43,022 nucleotides of DNA, from contig DATKKE010000018.1 in assembly GCA_035543455.1 (NCBI GenBank), forward strand, positions 1 through 43,022, read 5' to 3'. Positions 1 to 8,035 of this stretch are shown one piece after another (position 1 is the first letter of the stretch; each line of letters opens with the position of its first letter). The notes beneath the pieces were generated by a model, which was not told the origin of the DNA, did not search any database, and worked only from the letters and a program-made list of their open reading frames with translations. A program made the position numbers and the translations under genes. The stretch is from CAIKOD01 sp035543455. Its GTDB lineage: Archaea > Halobacteriota > Methanomicrobia > Methanomicrobiales > Methanospirillaceae.

Positions 1-279
1 TGCCTTCATGGTCTGGCCGGACAGGTGACCTTTCACTTCGGTCCCGCAACAGAGCATGAACCTGATGTTCGGGTTGGAGATGATGTTTGCAATGACCTTC
101 TCGAGACCGAGGTTTTCCGTCTTGCAGGAACCGCAGAGTGCAGCGCCTGCATCGCAGATGCCCTGCTCGTCGAGGTGTGACCCCATGGTCACGACGGCGA
201 CCGGGCTGTTTGCGTCCCCTGAATGGAAGTCTCCCTTGGCAATCGGCCATCCGCTTGCCGGTGATTTCTTTTCTGCCAT
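1..279 (-). CDS. mtrA: Tetrahydromethanopterin S-methyltransferase subunit A (N-terminal part)
   Basis: First 93 residues of MtrA, the corrinoid-carrying cytoplasmic subunit of the membrane methyltransferase that moves the methyl group from tetrahydromethanopterin to coenzyme M while pumping Na+. The frame runs off the left edge, so the C-terminal part is not seen. Visible signatures are SPVAVVTMGSH (about 25-35), CKTENLGLEKVIANI (about 52-66) and CGTEVKGHLSGQ, whose His85 aligns with the known axial ligand of the cobamide. The ATG follows an AGGTGA site by six bases. It is the last visible gene of an mtrEDCBA run; mtrF, G and H usually follow and would lie outside the window. Identification is firm. 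Confidence 0.95.
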   Translation of the reverse strand, partial: MAEKKSPASGWPIAKGDFHSGDANSPVAVVTMGSHLDEQGICDAGAALCGSCKTENLGLEKVIANIISNPNIRFMLCCGTEVKGHLSGQTMKA

Positions 280-289
280 TTTTTTCACC

Positions 290-571
290 TCAAATCAGAT
301 GGAACACCAGAATTCCTGCTATCAGCAGACCTACAGCCAGTCCGTAGAAGAACGCGGTTATACCTCCCGCCACGACAAGGGATTTCTCCCTTCCCGGGAA
401 TGAAGCAAGGAAATTACCCTGTCCGGAAAGCATGTTCACGAGGTCATCCGAAACTGCATCGAGCAGTTCGACCTTTTCCAGTATTGGAGAGAGTGATTCT
501 CCGGCCGTTGTGACAATCCCGATCATCGGGTCGGCAACAAGTCCATATTCCGGAAGTACCTGGATATACAT
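290..571 (-). CDS. mtrB: Tetrahydromethanopterin S-methyltransferase subunit B
   Basis: Small Mtr subunit of 93 residues. It begins MYIQVLPEYG, has a soluble N-terminal two thirds and ends in one hydrophobic helix (about residues 64-91), the usual MtrB plan. The frame stays open 54 bases further upstream, but that part lies inside mtrC, and the ATG at 571 is preceded by a GGAGGG site, so the shorter start is chosen. One base separates it from the mtrC stop, which indicates translational coupling within the mtr operon. Its precise role in the complex is not known from sequence; it is a structural subunit of the Na+ pump. Confidence 0.93.
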   Translation of the reverse strand: MYIQVLPEYGLVADPMIGIVTTAGESLSPILEKVELLDAVSDDLVNMLSGQGNFLASFPGREKSLVVAGGITAFFYGLAVGLLIAGILVFHLI

Positions 572-572
572 T

Positions 573-1421
573 TCAGTGTCCCTCCAGTTCTGGAATTGGT
601 TTCGTATCAAGCCATGACGCAGCATCCCTCTTGGCGAGGACGATGTACTTCGTATAGGTATAATACCAGCCGATTAGTCCGATGATGAATGAAAGTAATG
701 CTGCGCCGGTGCTGATCAATGCCAGTGACATTATTGCTGCTATCATCATCGTCAGGAATCCGCATTCCGCAGTAAGCATGAGCATGCGGTCCTGTTTCCA
801 CCCGGGTCCCAGACATGCATTGAACGGGTGCTGGATCGCAATGGCACTAAGCAGGAAAAGCGTGGCAATAAGTGCTCCGCCTATGAACGAATTCTGGTAA
901 GATGGCATCGTCATGCCAAGAACCTTCATTGAACCAGACGTTAGGGTCGAGAACGTGAACGAGCCGGTCATGAGGGCTGAATATCCCATTAATGTCAGTG
1001 CACCCACAACTGCAAGCTCGGTCAGAGACTTGATCATTACCGGGATGTGCATCGATACCACATCATTCGCAAGGTATCCGAGGATAAGTCCTACAATCGC
1101 AGCAATGATTATTGCAACGATCGGGGCCCAGATGCCAAATTTTGAAGCGAACAGGTATGCAATCACGCCGGAACCAAAGGCAATCATCCCGAGGGATGGA
1201 ACGCCTGTACCGATACCGTAGCTTGCAAGGACCTTGATGGTGTGGCTGCCCCATATCAGGGCTGCGATTGCAGCGAGACCGCCGAAGAACGCAAATATCT
1301 GGGTCCCGGCGATCACGTTCAGGTATGAGAGATAGAGCCCGATCAATGCGAGCACCAGTCCGGCGATGAGGATCTTCTGGTGGGGAACGCCACCTTCGAT
1401 AACTTCAACTTTTACCGTCAT
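573..1421 (-). CDS. mtrC: Tetrahydromethanopterin S-methyltransferase subunit C
   Basis: Integral membrane subunit of the Mtr complex, 282 residues, almost wholly hydrophobic with about seven or eight predicted membrane spans after a short N-terminus (MTVKVEVIEGG). Together with MtrD and MtrE it forms the membrane part associated with Na+ translocation. An in-frame GTG six bases upstream overlaps the GAGGTG ribosome site, so the ATG at 1421 is the better start. It lies nine bases after the mtrD stop and one base before mtrB, inside the operon. No anomalies in length or composition. Confidence 0.93.
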   Translation of the reverse strand: MTVKVEVIEGGVPHQKILIAGLVLALIGLYLSYLNVIAGTQIFAFFGGLAAIAALIWGSHTIKVLASYGIGTGVPSLGMIAFGSGVIAYLFASKFGIWAPIVAIIIAAIVGLILGYLANDVVSMHIPVMIKSLTELAVVGALTLMGYSALMTGSFTFSTLTSGSMKVLGMTMPSYQNSFIGGALIATLFLLSAIAIQHPFNACLGPGWKQDRMLMLTAECGFLTMMIAAIMSLALISTGAALLSFIIGLIGWYYTYTKYIVLAKRDAASWLDTKPIPELEGH

Positions 1422-1430
1422 TTTCACACC

Positions 1431-2273
1431 TCATACCACTACGAGCATAATTGCAAGAATTCCACAGACGGCCGCTGCCACTGCCGATGCAATTATGTCC
1501 CGGGGGAACCTCTTGAATTTCGGGTCATGCGGTCCTTCGATAGTACCGGTGATGTTGTACGCTGCAAGCACTGCAATAATAAGGAACATGCCTACGGCAA
1601 AAATGCCTGCAAGAGATACGGCTACCGAACTGATCTGTCCTGCCGTTGCCTTCATCATACCGGGCAGGGTTGATGTGTATACGTTAAGGAGCATGATATA
1701 GATCAATGTCCCGCCAGCCCCGCCAAGGATTCCACCGATAACGCCACCGACGAAGGAGACGAATGGAAGTCCATGACCTTCAGTACCCTGGGATTTGTAT
1801 TCAGGCTGTGAATCACCGGTAATCGGGTCATTTTTGACCTTTCCGGAGGCAGCGGGAATACCCATGCCATAGACGTAGATGAAATTTACCATGAAACAGG
1901 TGATCGCAAGCATCAGGCCGCCGCCGATTGCGCCGGTGATCACAGCGATCACAGGACCCTGCGATGCTGCCCACGCACCGCCGAAGAGACCTGCAAGGCC
2001 GCCACCGGCGGCAAGCATGGCCACACCGGTTGCAATACCGGGTGCCTGGCCCATTGCTGCAGGTGCACCACCGACCGGGACAAAGTGGACTCCGAACCCG
2101 ATGAGCAGGCCACCGATGACGATGCCCACTAACGCCATCATCCCGCCGGGAATCGCTGATCCGTAGAAATACATCAATCCGAAGATAACCACGAAGATAA
2201 CCAGAGAAACCAGAGCCGGGATGGGCTCAATTTTTACGGACCCTGATGCGGGTTTCGCCGCGATCGAGGTCAT
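1431..2273 (-). CDS. mtrD: Tetrahydromethanopterin S-methyltransferase subunit D
   Basis: Integral membrane Mtr subunit of 280 residues with about six hydrophobic spans and many Gly/Ala-rich helices, as expected for MtrD. The soluble loop after the second third (PITGDSQPEYKSQGTEGHG) is the polar region between membrane bundles. Its ATG overlaps the mtrE stop by four bases (ATGA), so translation is coupled to mtrE. MtrD and MtrE are the subunits most often proposed to line the sodium pathway; that is family knowledge, not visible here. Confidence 0.94.
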   Translation of the reverse strand: MTSIAAKPASGSVKIEPIPALVSLVIFVVIFGLMYFYGSAIPGGMMALVGIVIGGLLIGFGVHFVPVGGAPAAMGQAPGIATGVAMLAAGGGLAGLFGGAWAASQGPVIAVITGAIGGGLMLAITCFMVNFIYVYGMGIPAASGKVKNDPITGDSQPEYKSQGTEGHGLPFVSFVGGVIGGILGGAGGTLIYIMLLNVYTSTLPGMMKATAGQISSVAVSLAGIFAVGMFLIIAVLAAYNITGTIEGPHDPKFKRFPRDIIASAVAAAVCGILAIMLVVV

Positions 2274-3169
2274 GAGGATGCCTCCTCAGGCTTGGTATAC
2301 GGTCCGTAATTCTTCCGTGCCCAGACCTCTACGTACCGGGCCATCACGGTGAAGATCAGGATGATAATGATACCGACTACGATTGCTCCCCAGCCGGCTC
2401 CGACCTTCTCAAAGAGGACGGTTCGCCAGAGCTCGAGGAATACAATCAGTCCGAAACATACACCCGATGCCGGGCCACCGAGTTTTGCGGTGAAGAATCC
2501 GTTGTCAAGTGAATTCCGTTCGCCTGCCTCGGCATAGCGGACGATATTACCCGATGCAGCGATAGGCACGCCGGCACCGAACTTCTGGTTCTGGTACTGG
2601 CGTTCTTTACCGTAGAACGGGTTTCCTGTTGCTGAACCTGCTGCACCGAGCGCAATCCCCCACACCAGGCCGAGAAGTGGCAGTGGGAACGGGTGGCCGA
2701 GTGCCGTGTTCATAAGGTGACACATCGTAACGGTCGCGAATATGGCGACGAATGCATGTGCCATGCTCACGGTAGTCATCGACTTCAGGATGTCGATAAA
2801 CACCGGCTGTCCAAACTTGGAAAGACTTGCCGTCCTCCCCAGATAAGCAGTGGTTGAGTAAATGCCCTGGACGAATGTGGCTAACGCACACCCGAGGACG
2901 ATCGCGAGGATCGGGTTTACCTGCATAGCCATAAAGGCCCATGCAATCCCGGCACCCAAAGCGATCCAGAGACCCCAGGCAGGTGGTTCACCAGCAATTG
3001 CCTTGTTAAAAATCCGATGAATGTAACCCATCTGCGGAGCGAGCTGAACCTGTGAGTTCGGATCTCCCTGGGACCCGATATCAGATTCAACATCTTCCGC
3101 AGCACCGGCTACCGTGGCAAGTGCTCCTGCCAGTGCAGTAATTCCAATGCTAAATACAATGTTGTCCAT
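2270..3169 (-). CDS. mtrE: Tetrahydromethanopterin S-methyltransferase subunit E
   Basis: First gene of the mtr operon, 299 residues. It begins MDNIVFSIGITALAGALAT, followed by an acidic loop (AAEDVESDIGSQGDPNSQ), then about five more membrane spans and a charged C-terminus, the normal MtrE architecture. It is the only subunit here with a substantial upstream leader: the nearest gene behind it ends 310 bases away, and a TATA-like element lies about 110 bases before the ATG. A GGAGG site directly precedes the start. Its role is membrane subunit of the Na+-motive methyl transfer from methyl-H4MPT to coenzyme M. Confidence 0.95.
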   Translation of the reverse strand: MDNIVFSIGITALAGALATVAGAAEDVESDIGSQGDPNSQVQLAPQMGYIHRIFNKAIAGEPPAWGLWIALGAGIAWAFMAMQVNPILAIVLGCALATFVQGIYSTTAYLGRTASLSKFGQPVFIDILKSMTTVSMAHAFVAIFATVTMCHLMNTALGHPFPLPLLGLVWGIALGAAGSATGNPFYGKERQYQNQKFGAGVPIAASGNIVRYAEAGERNSLDNGFFTAKLGGPASGVCFGLIVFLELWRTVLFEKVGAGWGAIVVGIIIILIFTVMARYVEVWARKNYGPYTKPEEASS

Positions 3170-3275
3170 TTAGCCTCCTCCCTGCGTGCTGAATAGTGCA
3201 CGAGAGTGTTCATGCTGCATTGCGACTCACATCGAGTACAAACCCTTTGTGGTTCAATTATCAGCTTGATTAGAA

Positions 3276-3292
3276 CTTAATTAAAGGTTTCG
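3276..3292 (-). promoter_or_regulatory. Putative archaeal promoter of mtrEDCBA
   Basis: On the minus strand the sequence CGAAACCTTTAATTAAG combines a purine-rich BRE-like stretch with a TATA-like TTTAATTAA. Initiation about 25 bases downstream would give an 80-base untranslated leader before mtrE. A second AT-rich candidate lies at 3376-3390, so the choice is tentative. Confidence 0.4.
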
Positions 3293-3449
3293 AAACGATT
3301 TGGCTGTTTTAAGCCGTTATTTCGCCAGATCGGTAAAATAAAGGCGTTGCAACTGTTTTTATGAAGGTAATTTTTCCTTAATTAAACTTTATTTGTGTAA
3401 GGAGATCGGGTTATAAACCTTATTCAGCGCTCTCCGGAGAGAGATCACG

Positions 3450-3479
3450 ATAAAAATAAGACAAAAGGAATAAAAAACC
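3450..3479 (-). terminator. T-rich end after the radical SAM gene
   Basis: Immediately after the stop codon the minus strand carries three T-tracts in succession (T6, T4 and T5 within 30 bases). This is the usual oligo-U signal for archaeal transcription termination; no strong stem is needed or seen. Confidence 0.45.
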
Positions 3480-4637
3480 TCATTGGAGCACAATTTTTTT
3501 AATTAATGCACTGATCGGCGGGCTGGAAGTCTTTTCTTTCCCTGCCTGATATATAACCCGTTCAAGTGAAGAGGATCCAAACATTTCCTTATCGAGGCGA
3601 TCGCTGATCTCGTCAAATATCCGTTTATACGCTACACAATGGGGGTCGACCCCTTTGATTTTTCCTTTTGAGGGTGCAATTGCATTATAGGGGCAACCCC
3701 CCCTGCAGTATCTGATATGGGTGCAGTCCTTGCAGGTGCAGTCCACAAATTCCTTGTATTCCTGCATCATTTTCCCTGCGTCTGTCCGTGCCAGCTCTTC
3801 AGCAGTCGGATGATTCGATACATGTCCCATCACATATTCATCCATACCCACAAAACGGTAACAGGGATATATAGTACCATCCGGGCCTATCGCAAACGTA
3901 TTGCCCATGCAATCGGCAAACGTGCAGACGTTTCCCCTTCTTGTGAAAACACATCGTACAAGGTCATTGATATTCATGATATCCATATCATCGATGTGTT
4001 CGAGAGATTTATCGAGCAAAAATACGAGCAACTCCCCATATATATCGGGGTTGAGTGCCCAGCTTTCCGGTTCCTTATTCCGGAGCGATGGTAACGCCGG
4101 GTGCAGCTTCATGACAAACCCGTTCTGGTGAAAAAAATCAAAAATTTCTTCTCTTGAGGCAACCGAAGTCCGGGTGAACGTGCAGATGAATCTTACCAGA
4201 ACGCCGTGTTCTCTCGCGATCCGGTAGCCATTCATTGTTTTATCAAAATACCCAGCTCCCCTCTGCAGGTCGTTAATCTCTTTCGGGCCGTCAATCGAAG
4301 AACCCAGGGGAACATTATAAGCGGCGAGAATATCGGCTGTCTCCGGAGTCATCAGCCAGAGATTGGTCTGCATGGCAAACGACGGTTTTATATGGTTTAA
4401 TCCTTCGGAAAGAAGCGGTAATGCCTGGCGATAAAATTCGGTTCCTGCGAGAAGCGGTTCACCACCGTGGAAGGTGACCGTAACCGGATCGTTCCGGAAA
4501 TTTTTAAGCCATTCCACCGTCTCTTTAACGGTCTGTATGTTCATAACCGGGGAACCCTCTTCCGAGCTCCAGCAGTAACTGCAATGGGAAGGACAGCCCA
4601 GCGTGGGGATCAACATAATATGGAAGGGGGTTTTCAT
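3480..4637 (-). CDS. Radical SAM/SPASM peptide-modifying enzyme
   Basis: A 385-residue radical SAM enzyme of the SPASM (anaerobic sulfatase maturase-like) type. The SAM-binding [4Fe-4S] motif CPSHCSYC is at residues 15-22 and the GGEP motif at 58-61. The C-terminus carries a full SPASM set for two auxiliary clusters (Cys238, 243, 259, 300, 302, 305, 311, 315 and 334). Such enzymes modify peptides or proteins. From memory it resembles the methanogen-restricted 'Mhun_1560' family, said to be paired with a small Cys-rich peptide; a nine-Cys peptide does lie 3.4 kb away at 8036-8215. It sits 85 bases behind atwA on the same strand, so it may share that transcript. No clear ribosome site precedes the ATG, and a TATA-like CTTAAGAA lies about 22 bases upstream, compatible with a leaderless mRNA. 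The substrate is not shown by sequence. Confidence 0.85.
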   Translation of the reverse strand: MKTPFHIMLIPTLGCPSHCSYCWSSEEGSPVMNIQTVKETVEWLKNFRNDPVTVTFHGGEPLLAGTEFYRQALPLLSEGLNHIKPSFAMQTNLWLMTPETADILAAYNVPLGSSIDGPKEINDLQRGAGYFDKTMNGYRIAREHGVLVRFICTFTRTSVASREEIFDFFHQNGFVMKLHPALPSLRNKEPESWALNPDIYGELLVFLLDKSLEHIDDMDIMNINDLVRCVFTRRGNVCTFADCMGNTFAIGPDGTIYPCYRFVGMDEYVMGHVSNHPTAEELARTDAGKMMQEYKEFVDCTCKDCTHIRYCRGGCPYNAIAPSKGKIKGVDPHCVAYKRIFDEISDRLDKEMFGSSSLERVIYQAGKEKTSSPPISALIKKIVLQ

Positions 4638-4722
4638 TGAACGAATTTGGAAATTCTTAAGAGATAATTGTATTCTTTCGGGTGTAAAGGGGAAATTACA
4701 GAAGGAATACCGGGATCTTCAT

Positions 4723-6318
4723 TTATGCCGGTTGTTCATCTCCCGGTTCCTGCGAAAGGATATCCCGTGCAGGACCGATTTTTATAATTCTTCCTCCTCT
4801 TACCAGTGCCACCCGGTCGCATACGTCCCTCACGAATTCGAGGTCATGGGAAACGACGATGAATGTCTCATCCATCTCGTCACGTGCATGGAGAATCGAG
4901 TGTTTTACATCCATTTTTGTAATGGGATCCATGGTCCCCGTGGGTTCATCAAGGACAACGATTCTCGGTTCTTTTATCAGGACCTGGGCCAGGGCAACCC
5001 TGTGCCGTTCACCGTCTGACAACTCTCCGGGATACCTCGGAAGTATTTCTTTCGCTTTCGTTTCCGGGAAACCGGCCATACCAAGGGTTATGATTGCCTT
5101 ACGTACCGCCAGTTCCTTGGGGAATTCGAGACCTATCGAATCCGACAGGTTATCGATGACGGTCCGGTGCGGATACAGATCATATTCCTGATGGAGAAGC
5201 CCTATGTATTCTTTTGCGCGTCCCCGTTGGTCGATACCGGGTTTTGTCATATCAATCCAGGAATCTCCAATTCTGATATTCATTTCACCGCTGGTGGGCT
5301 CGATGATTCCGGAAATAATCCTTGAAATAGTAGTTTTTCCTGCCCCACTCTTCCCGATAATTCCGAATATTTCTTTTCTTGAGACGTCGAATGTCATTGT
5401 GTTTACCGCCCTGACGACGCCCCTGTCGACTGACATATAACGTTTGCACACGTCCCTGGCAGAGAGAATAGTCTCCCCTGGTTCAGGAATTTCAATTTCA
5501 TCACTGTTCTCGTAATCCCTGGTAAATGACTTGATCACGTCGGATGGTGGGCCGATTTCTGCAATTTTTCCATTTACAAGCAGTATGGCCCTGCTGGCCA
5601 TGTCTTCGATCACATGGGGAAAATGCGAAGTGACGACGATACCCATATTGTTTGTTTTTGCCGATTCTGTTAGCATCCGGTGGACAATTTTTGCTGTCTC
5701 CTGGTCGAGAGTTCCGGTAGGCTCATCGGCAAATAACATTGCAGGGTTCTTTGCAAGCTGACGGGCAAGAACGACCCTCTGTTTTTCCCCTCCTGAAAGA
5801 TCGCGGGCAATATGCATCATCCGGTGGGAGAGACGGACCTGATCAATCAGATCTGCAGCCCGGCTGATCGCTTTTTCCTGAGGGTAATCGATATCGTCCA
5901 GTGCATGAAGGACATTATCGATAACGCGGTCATCGCCGTACAGCGCAAAGGTTCGCTGAAACATGATGGCAGTGCGGTGCATTACACGGGATTTCAAACC
6001 GTCGCTCTCCTGATCCCAGAGATCAACATCTGTTGCGACGAGTTTTCCGCCACAAAACGGGCATGGATTTCCGGAGCGGCTCTGGACATCGATAAAATCA
6101 CATTCCGGGCAGGCCGAGACGTGGTAAATAACAGAACCACTGGTCGGCGGGTCTTCGACACCCCGCAGGAGATGCATCAACACACTTTTCCCGGCACCGC
6201 TCCTGCCTATAATTCCGATGATCTCCCCCTCGGGGATCTCAAAAGAAATGCCATCCAGGACCCTGTTCCCATCGTAGTCCATGCAGAGATCTTTGATAGT
6301 GACAAGCGGAGAAGTCAT
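4723..6318 (-). CDS. atwA: Methyl-coenzyme M reductase activation component A2 (AtwA)
   Basis: Soluble double ABC ATPase of 531 residues. The first nucleotide-binding domain has Walker A GRSGAGKS (38-45), signature LSGGE (174-178) and Walker B ending ADEP (197-200). The second has GKSGAGKT, LSDGE and VVLDEP. A Cys pair insert, CPEC (70-73) and CPFC (86-89), between Walker A and the signature of domain one is typical of component A2, which is needed with ATP for reductive activation of MCR. The frame is open 40 residues further upstream, but that part overlaps the DUF5320 gene in another frame; the ATG at 6318 follows a GTGA element and opens MTSPLVTIKDL, a normal ABC start. It lies 7 bases after the DUF5320 stop, so both are probably one operon driven from the dyad-bearing promoter at 6511-6535. 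A general transporter ATPase is unlikely because no membrane partner is present. Confidence 0.9.
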   Translation of the reverse strand: MTSPLVTIKDLCMDYDGNRVLDGISFEIPEGEIIGIIGRSGAGKSVLMHLLRGVEDPPTSGSVIYHVSACPECDFIDVQSRSGNPCPFCGGKLVATDVDLWDQESDGLKSRVMHRTAIMFQRTFALYGDDRVIDNVLHALDDIDYPQEKAISRAADLIDQVRLSHRMMHIARDLSGGEKQRVVLARQLAKNPAMLFADEPTGTLDQETAKIVHRMLTESAKTNNMGIVVTSHFPHVIEDMASRAILLVNGKIAEIGPPSDVIKSFTRDYENSDEIEIPEPGETILSARDVCKRYMSVDRGVVRAVNTMTFDVSRKEIFGIIGKSGAGKTTISRIISGIIEPTSGEMNIRIGDSWIDMTKPGIDQRGRAKEYIGLLHQEYDLYPHRTVIDNLSDSIGLEFPKELAVRKAIITLGMAGFPETKAKEILPRYPGELSDGERHRVALAQVLIKEPRIVVLDEPTGTMDPITKMDVKHSILHARDEMDETFIVVSHDLEFVRDVCDRVALVRGGRIIKIGPARDILSQEPGDEQPA

Positions 6319-6325
6319 GGCGTTT

Positions 6326-6484
6326 TCACTGTTTCGGGTTGTTCCCCGCCGGGCTGTCCGAAGAGGTTTCCTTAGTTGGTTGTCTTTTACATGTGCTGCA
6401 GGGAGCGTCTTTATTGCAGGGCCCCAGGCCCCTCCCAATCACTCTCCCCCGGTGAAGGGGGCCTGTACCATCAAAATCAGGCAT
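6326..6484 (-). CDS. DUF5320-type mini-protein
   Basis: A 52-residue protein opening MPDFDGTGPLHRGRVIGRG, which matches the characteristic N-terminus of DUF5320 proteins (MPxxDGTGPxGxGPxTGRG), followed by three cysteines (23, 29, 32) and a polar tail. Function is unknown; relatives often occur beside iron-sulfur or metal-cofactor proteins and DUF134 regulators, which fits the neighbours here. The start at 6484 is set by the family N-terminus and a GTGATC ribosome site nine bases upstream. A longer in-frame start at 6526 would place the coding region inside the promoter. It is the first gene of the transcript that continues into atwA. Confidence 0.75.
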   Translation of the reverse strand: MPDFDGTGPLHRGRVIGRGLGPCNKDAPCSTCKRQPTKETSSDSPAGNNPKQ

Positions 6485-6510
6485 GAGGATCACGTCCTTG
6501 TATACAATAT

Positions 6511-6525
6511 TTACACATATGAGCA
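6511..6525 (-). promoter_or_regulatory. Dyad operator site 1, promoter of DUF5320-atwA
   Basis: Minus strand TGCTCATATGTGTAA, preceded by the TATA-like TTATTTA and lying about 27 bases before the DUF5320 start. The same 15-mer with at most three changes occurs at 7345-7359 and 8255-8269, always just downstream of the TATA box. This is where an archaeal repressor would block transcription initiation. Confidence 0.6.
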
Positions 6526-6546
6526 TAAATAATTTTTATTGCTGAT

Positions 6547-6554
6547 AAAAAAAA
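6547..6554 (-). terminator. Poly-U end after the DUF169 gene
   Basis: A run of eight T on the minus strand, 37 bases after the DUF169 stop and before the next promoter. It fits an archaeal oligo-U terminator separating the two transcription units. Confidence 0.5.
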
Positions 6555-6590
6555 TGGTTCGGATCGATAGCCGGGCCTCCGTGAAAAATT

Positions 6591-7310
6591 TTATTTCTTA
6601 GATCCCGGTGCAGCGGTGATAATTTTAAGCGCTGCACAGATTTCGGGCAGGAGCTCGGAAGGCATACCCATCACCATCTCTTCATCTGCGATGCCTGAAA
6701 ATTTTCTCGAACCGTCACACCCAAGTGAGAAATTCGGCCTTCCGGTAAGGAACGTCTGTGCAGTGGCGTCAGAGCAGACCGATTGGATTCCTGAAAATTC
6801 TGCGTTAATTCTGCCACCGATCTTGAAAAGGGATGCCTGGGCAAGTTTCAGCATGCTCCACGGTGCTGCGACAATGAAAATGACATGGGGAGTAAATGGA
6901 ACCTTTTCGAGGGGTGCATACACCGTTGCGTACGTCTCTCCGGTCTGCAGGTGGGGTATTGCCTCGATAGTCCTTTTGCATGCCGGAGCGCTGTTAAATT
7001 TTCCAAGTCTGAAATAGAATTCCCCGGTTATGAGAGTATGGGTTTTTTCCCGGAGTCCAAGTGCCCACGCACCGCCATTGCATTCATGTTTCGGGCCGGT
7101 GGCAAAAAATACCCTCCCCTCTCTCCGTGCCAGGTTCACCATGGAACAATGACGTACGGTCTTTTCAATCTCCTCAATTCCGGCAGGAATATCGTCCTTC
7201 GTTGCAGCAAATTTTAAAGCAACCGGGGACCCGGTTATTTTAAGGGCATTTTTTAGTATTTCAGATGACTCTGCATAATCTATAGGGATTTTCATCGGTT
7301 CGTCAGTCAT
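6591..7310 (-). CDS. DUF169 family protein
   Basis: A 239-residue soluble protein of the DUF169 family. Family features are SPVALKF near residue 28, RHCSMVNLAR, HECNGGAWALGL, the mid-region Cys-containing APACKR, and the C-terminal SLGCDGSRKF. The five spaced cysteines could bind a metal or cluster, but this is not demonstrated by sequence. The biochemical role of DUF169 is not known to me. The ATG at 7310 follows AAGGTGAT by four bases; two in-frame starts just upstream (7319, 7316) overlap that ribosome site and are less likely. It is a single-gene unit with its own TATA box and a copy of the shared dyad operator, which ties it to atwA and the Cys-rich peptide. Confidence 0.8.
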   Translation of the reverse strand: MTDEPMKIPIDYAESSEILKNALKITGSPVALKFAATKDDIPAGIEEIEKTVRHCSMVNLARREGRVFFATGPKHECNGGAWALGLREKTHTLITGEFYFRLGKFNSAPACKRTIEAIPHLQTGETYATVYAPLEKVPFTPHVIFIVAAPWSMLKLAQASLFKIGGRINAEFSGIQSVCSDATAQTFLTGRPNFSLGCDGSRKFSGIADEEMVMGMPSELLPEICAALKIITAAPGSKK

Positions 7311-7344
7311 ACCCATCACCTTCGATCCATTTGGTGGATCCTAA

Positions 7345-7359
7345 TCACTCATATGCGCA
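7345..7359 (-). promoter_or_regulatory. Dyad operator site 2, promoter of the DUF169 gene
   Basis: Minus strand TGCGCATATGAGTGA, 35-50 bases before the DUF169 ATG and directly downstream of an AT-rich TATA-like stretch (TAATAATTA). It matches site 3 at 13 of 15 positions and site 1 at 12 of 15. Confidence 0.6.
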
Positions 7360-7367
7360 TAATTATT

Positions 7368-7415
7368 AAAAATAATCTGATGATACCGGTCCGGGCGGAA
7401 GATCTACCCGGTATC
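7368..7415 (-). terminator. Hairpin terminator of the DUF134 gene
   Basis: Perfect 8-base inverted repeat GATACCGG/CCGGTATC (7382-7389 and 7408-7415) spanning the DUF134 stop codon, followed on the minus strand by T5 (7368-7372). It would end the DUF134 transcript before the DUF169 promoter. Confidence 0.5.
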
Positions 7416-7796
7416 CTGTCCGGCCGTGCGGATATTTTTATTGCATTTACAAGGGCATTGACCTTCGGCAGCTCTTGGGCATCCTGCAATTTCTATTCCC
7501 TTTCCATTGACAAGTGCATCAGCTATTTTTGCCCTGGCCCCCTGGAGATCCCGCCATGCCGTCTTACGTGAAACCCCCATTCGCACCGCTGCCTCTTCCT
7601 GTTCCAGCCCTTCAATATCTATAAGGCGAATCAGTTCTATCTCCTCGGGATGAAGCGATATCATCGCCTCCGCATTGTCCGGGCAGCACCGCGGCTGGTA
7701 GCACCGTGATTCAGGGCTGCCAGTAATCACTCTATGGATCCGGGGTCTGCCACGGCGATGACATGGTTCCTCTGCAATTACAGGATTATTATCCAT
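7404..7796 (-). CDS. DUF134 (UPF0251) helix-turn-helix protein, probable regulator
   Basis: A 130-residue DUF134/UPF0251 protein. The RGRPR motif near residue 15 and the Cys-containing segment RCYQPRCCPDN precede a sigma-70 region 4-like helix-turn-helix (about 49-90; EEAAVRMGVSRKTAWRDL), and the C-terminus carries a CPCKC cluster. These proteins are predicted DNA-binding regulators, and the cysteines suggest a metal or redox input. It sits centrally among the genes that carry the shared dyad, which makes it the obvious candidate for the protein that binds the site; that link is inference. Its own upstream region lacks a good copy of the dyad. Start is the ATG at 7796 with a weak GGGATC site. 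Confidence 0.82.
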   Translation of the reverse strand: MDNNPVIAEEPCHRRGRPRIHRVITGSPESRCYQPRCCPDNAEAMISLHPEEIELIRLIDIEGLEQEEAAVRMGVSRKTAWRDLQGARAKIADALVNGKGIEIAGCPRAAEGQCPCKCNKNIRTAGQDTG

Positions 7797-8035
7797 TTAA
7801 GATCCCGTCGATAGGTTTCTGATCATTGGTTCGATGTACTAGTATGAATAATCAATTATTGTTTGAGGGCAACGCTCCACTGATCTGCCCACGGAAAGAA
7901 TTATTTTCAGCATTTTAGTCAGCAATATTTTGGGAAATTCCTATTCTCATATTTTTTCACTATACCAATCCTGAAGAAATTGCAATTCATTCTGTATCCG
8001 GGATTATTTAAAACTAAATTCCTTTCTTTTTTTAG

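Larger units (their letters stand above)
3170..3479. other. Leader and promoter region of the mtr operon
   Basis: 310 bases without a convincing reading frame, between the end of the radical SAM gene and mtrE. It is markedly AT-rich between 3250 and 3420 and holds the likely mtr promoter, a 12-base perfect palindrome CTCTCCGGAGAG (3430-3441) and the T-rich end of the radical SAM transcript. Confidence 0.6.
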
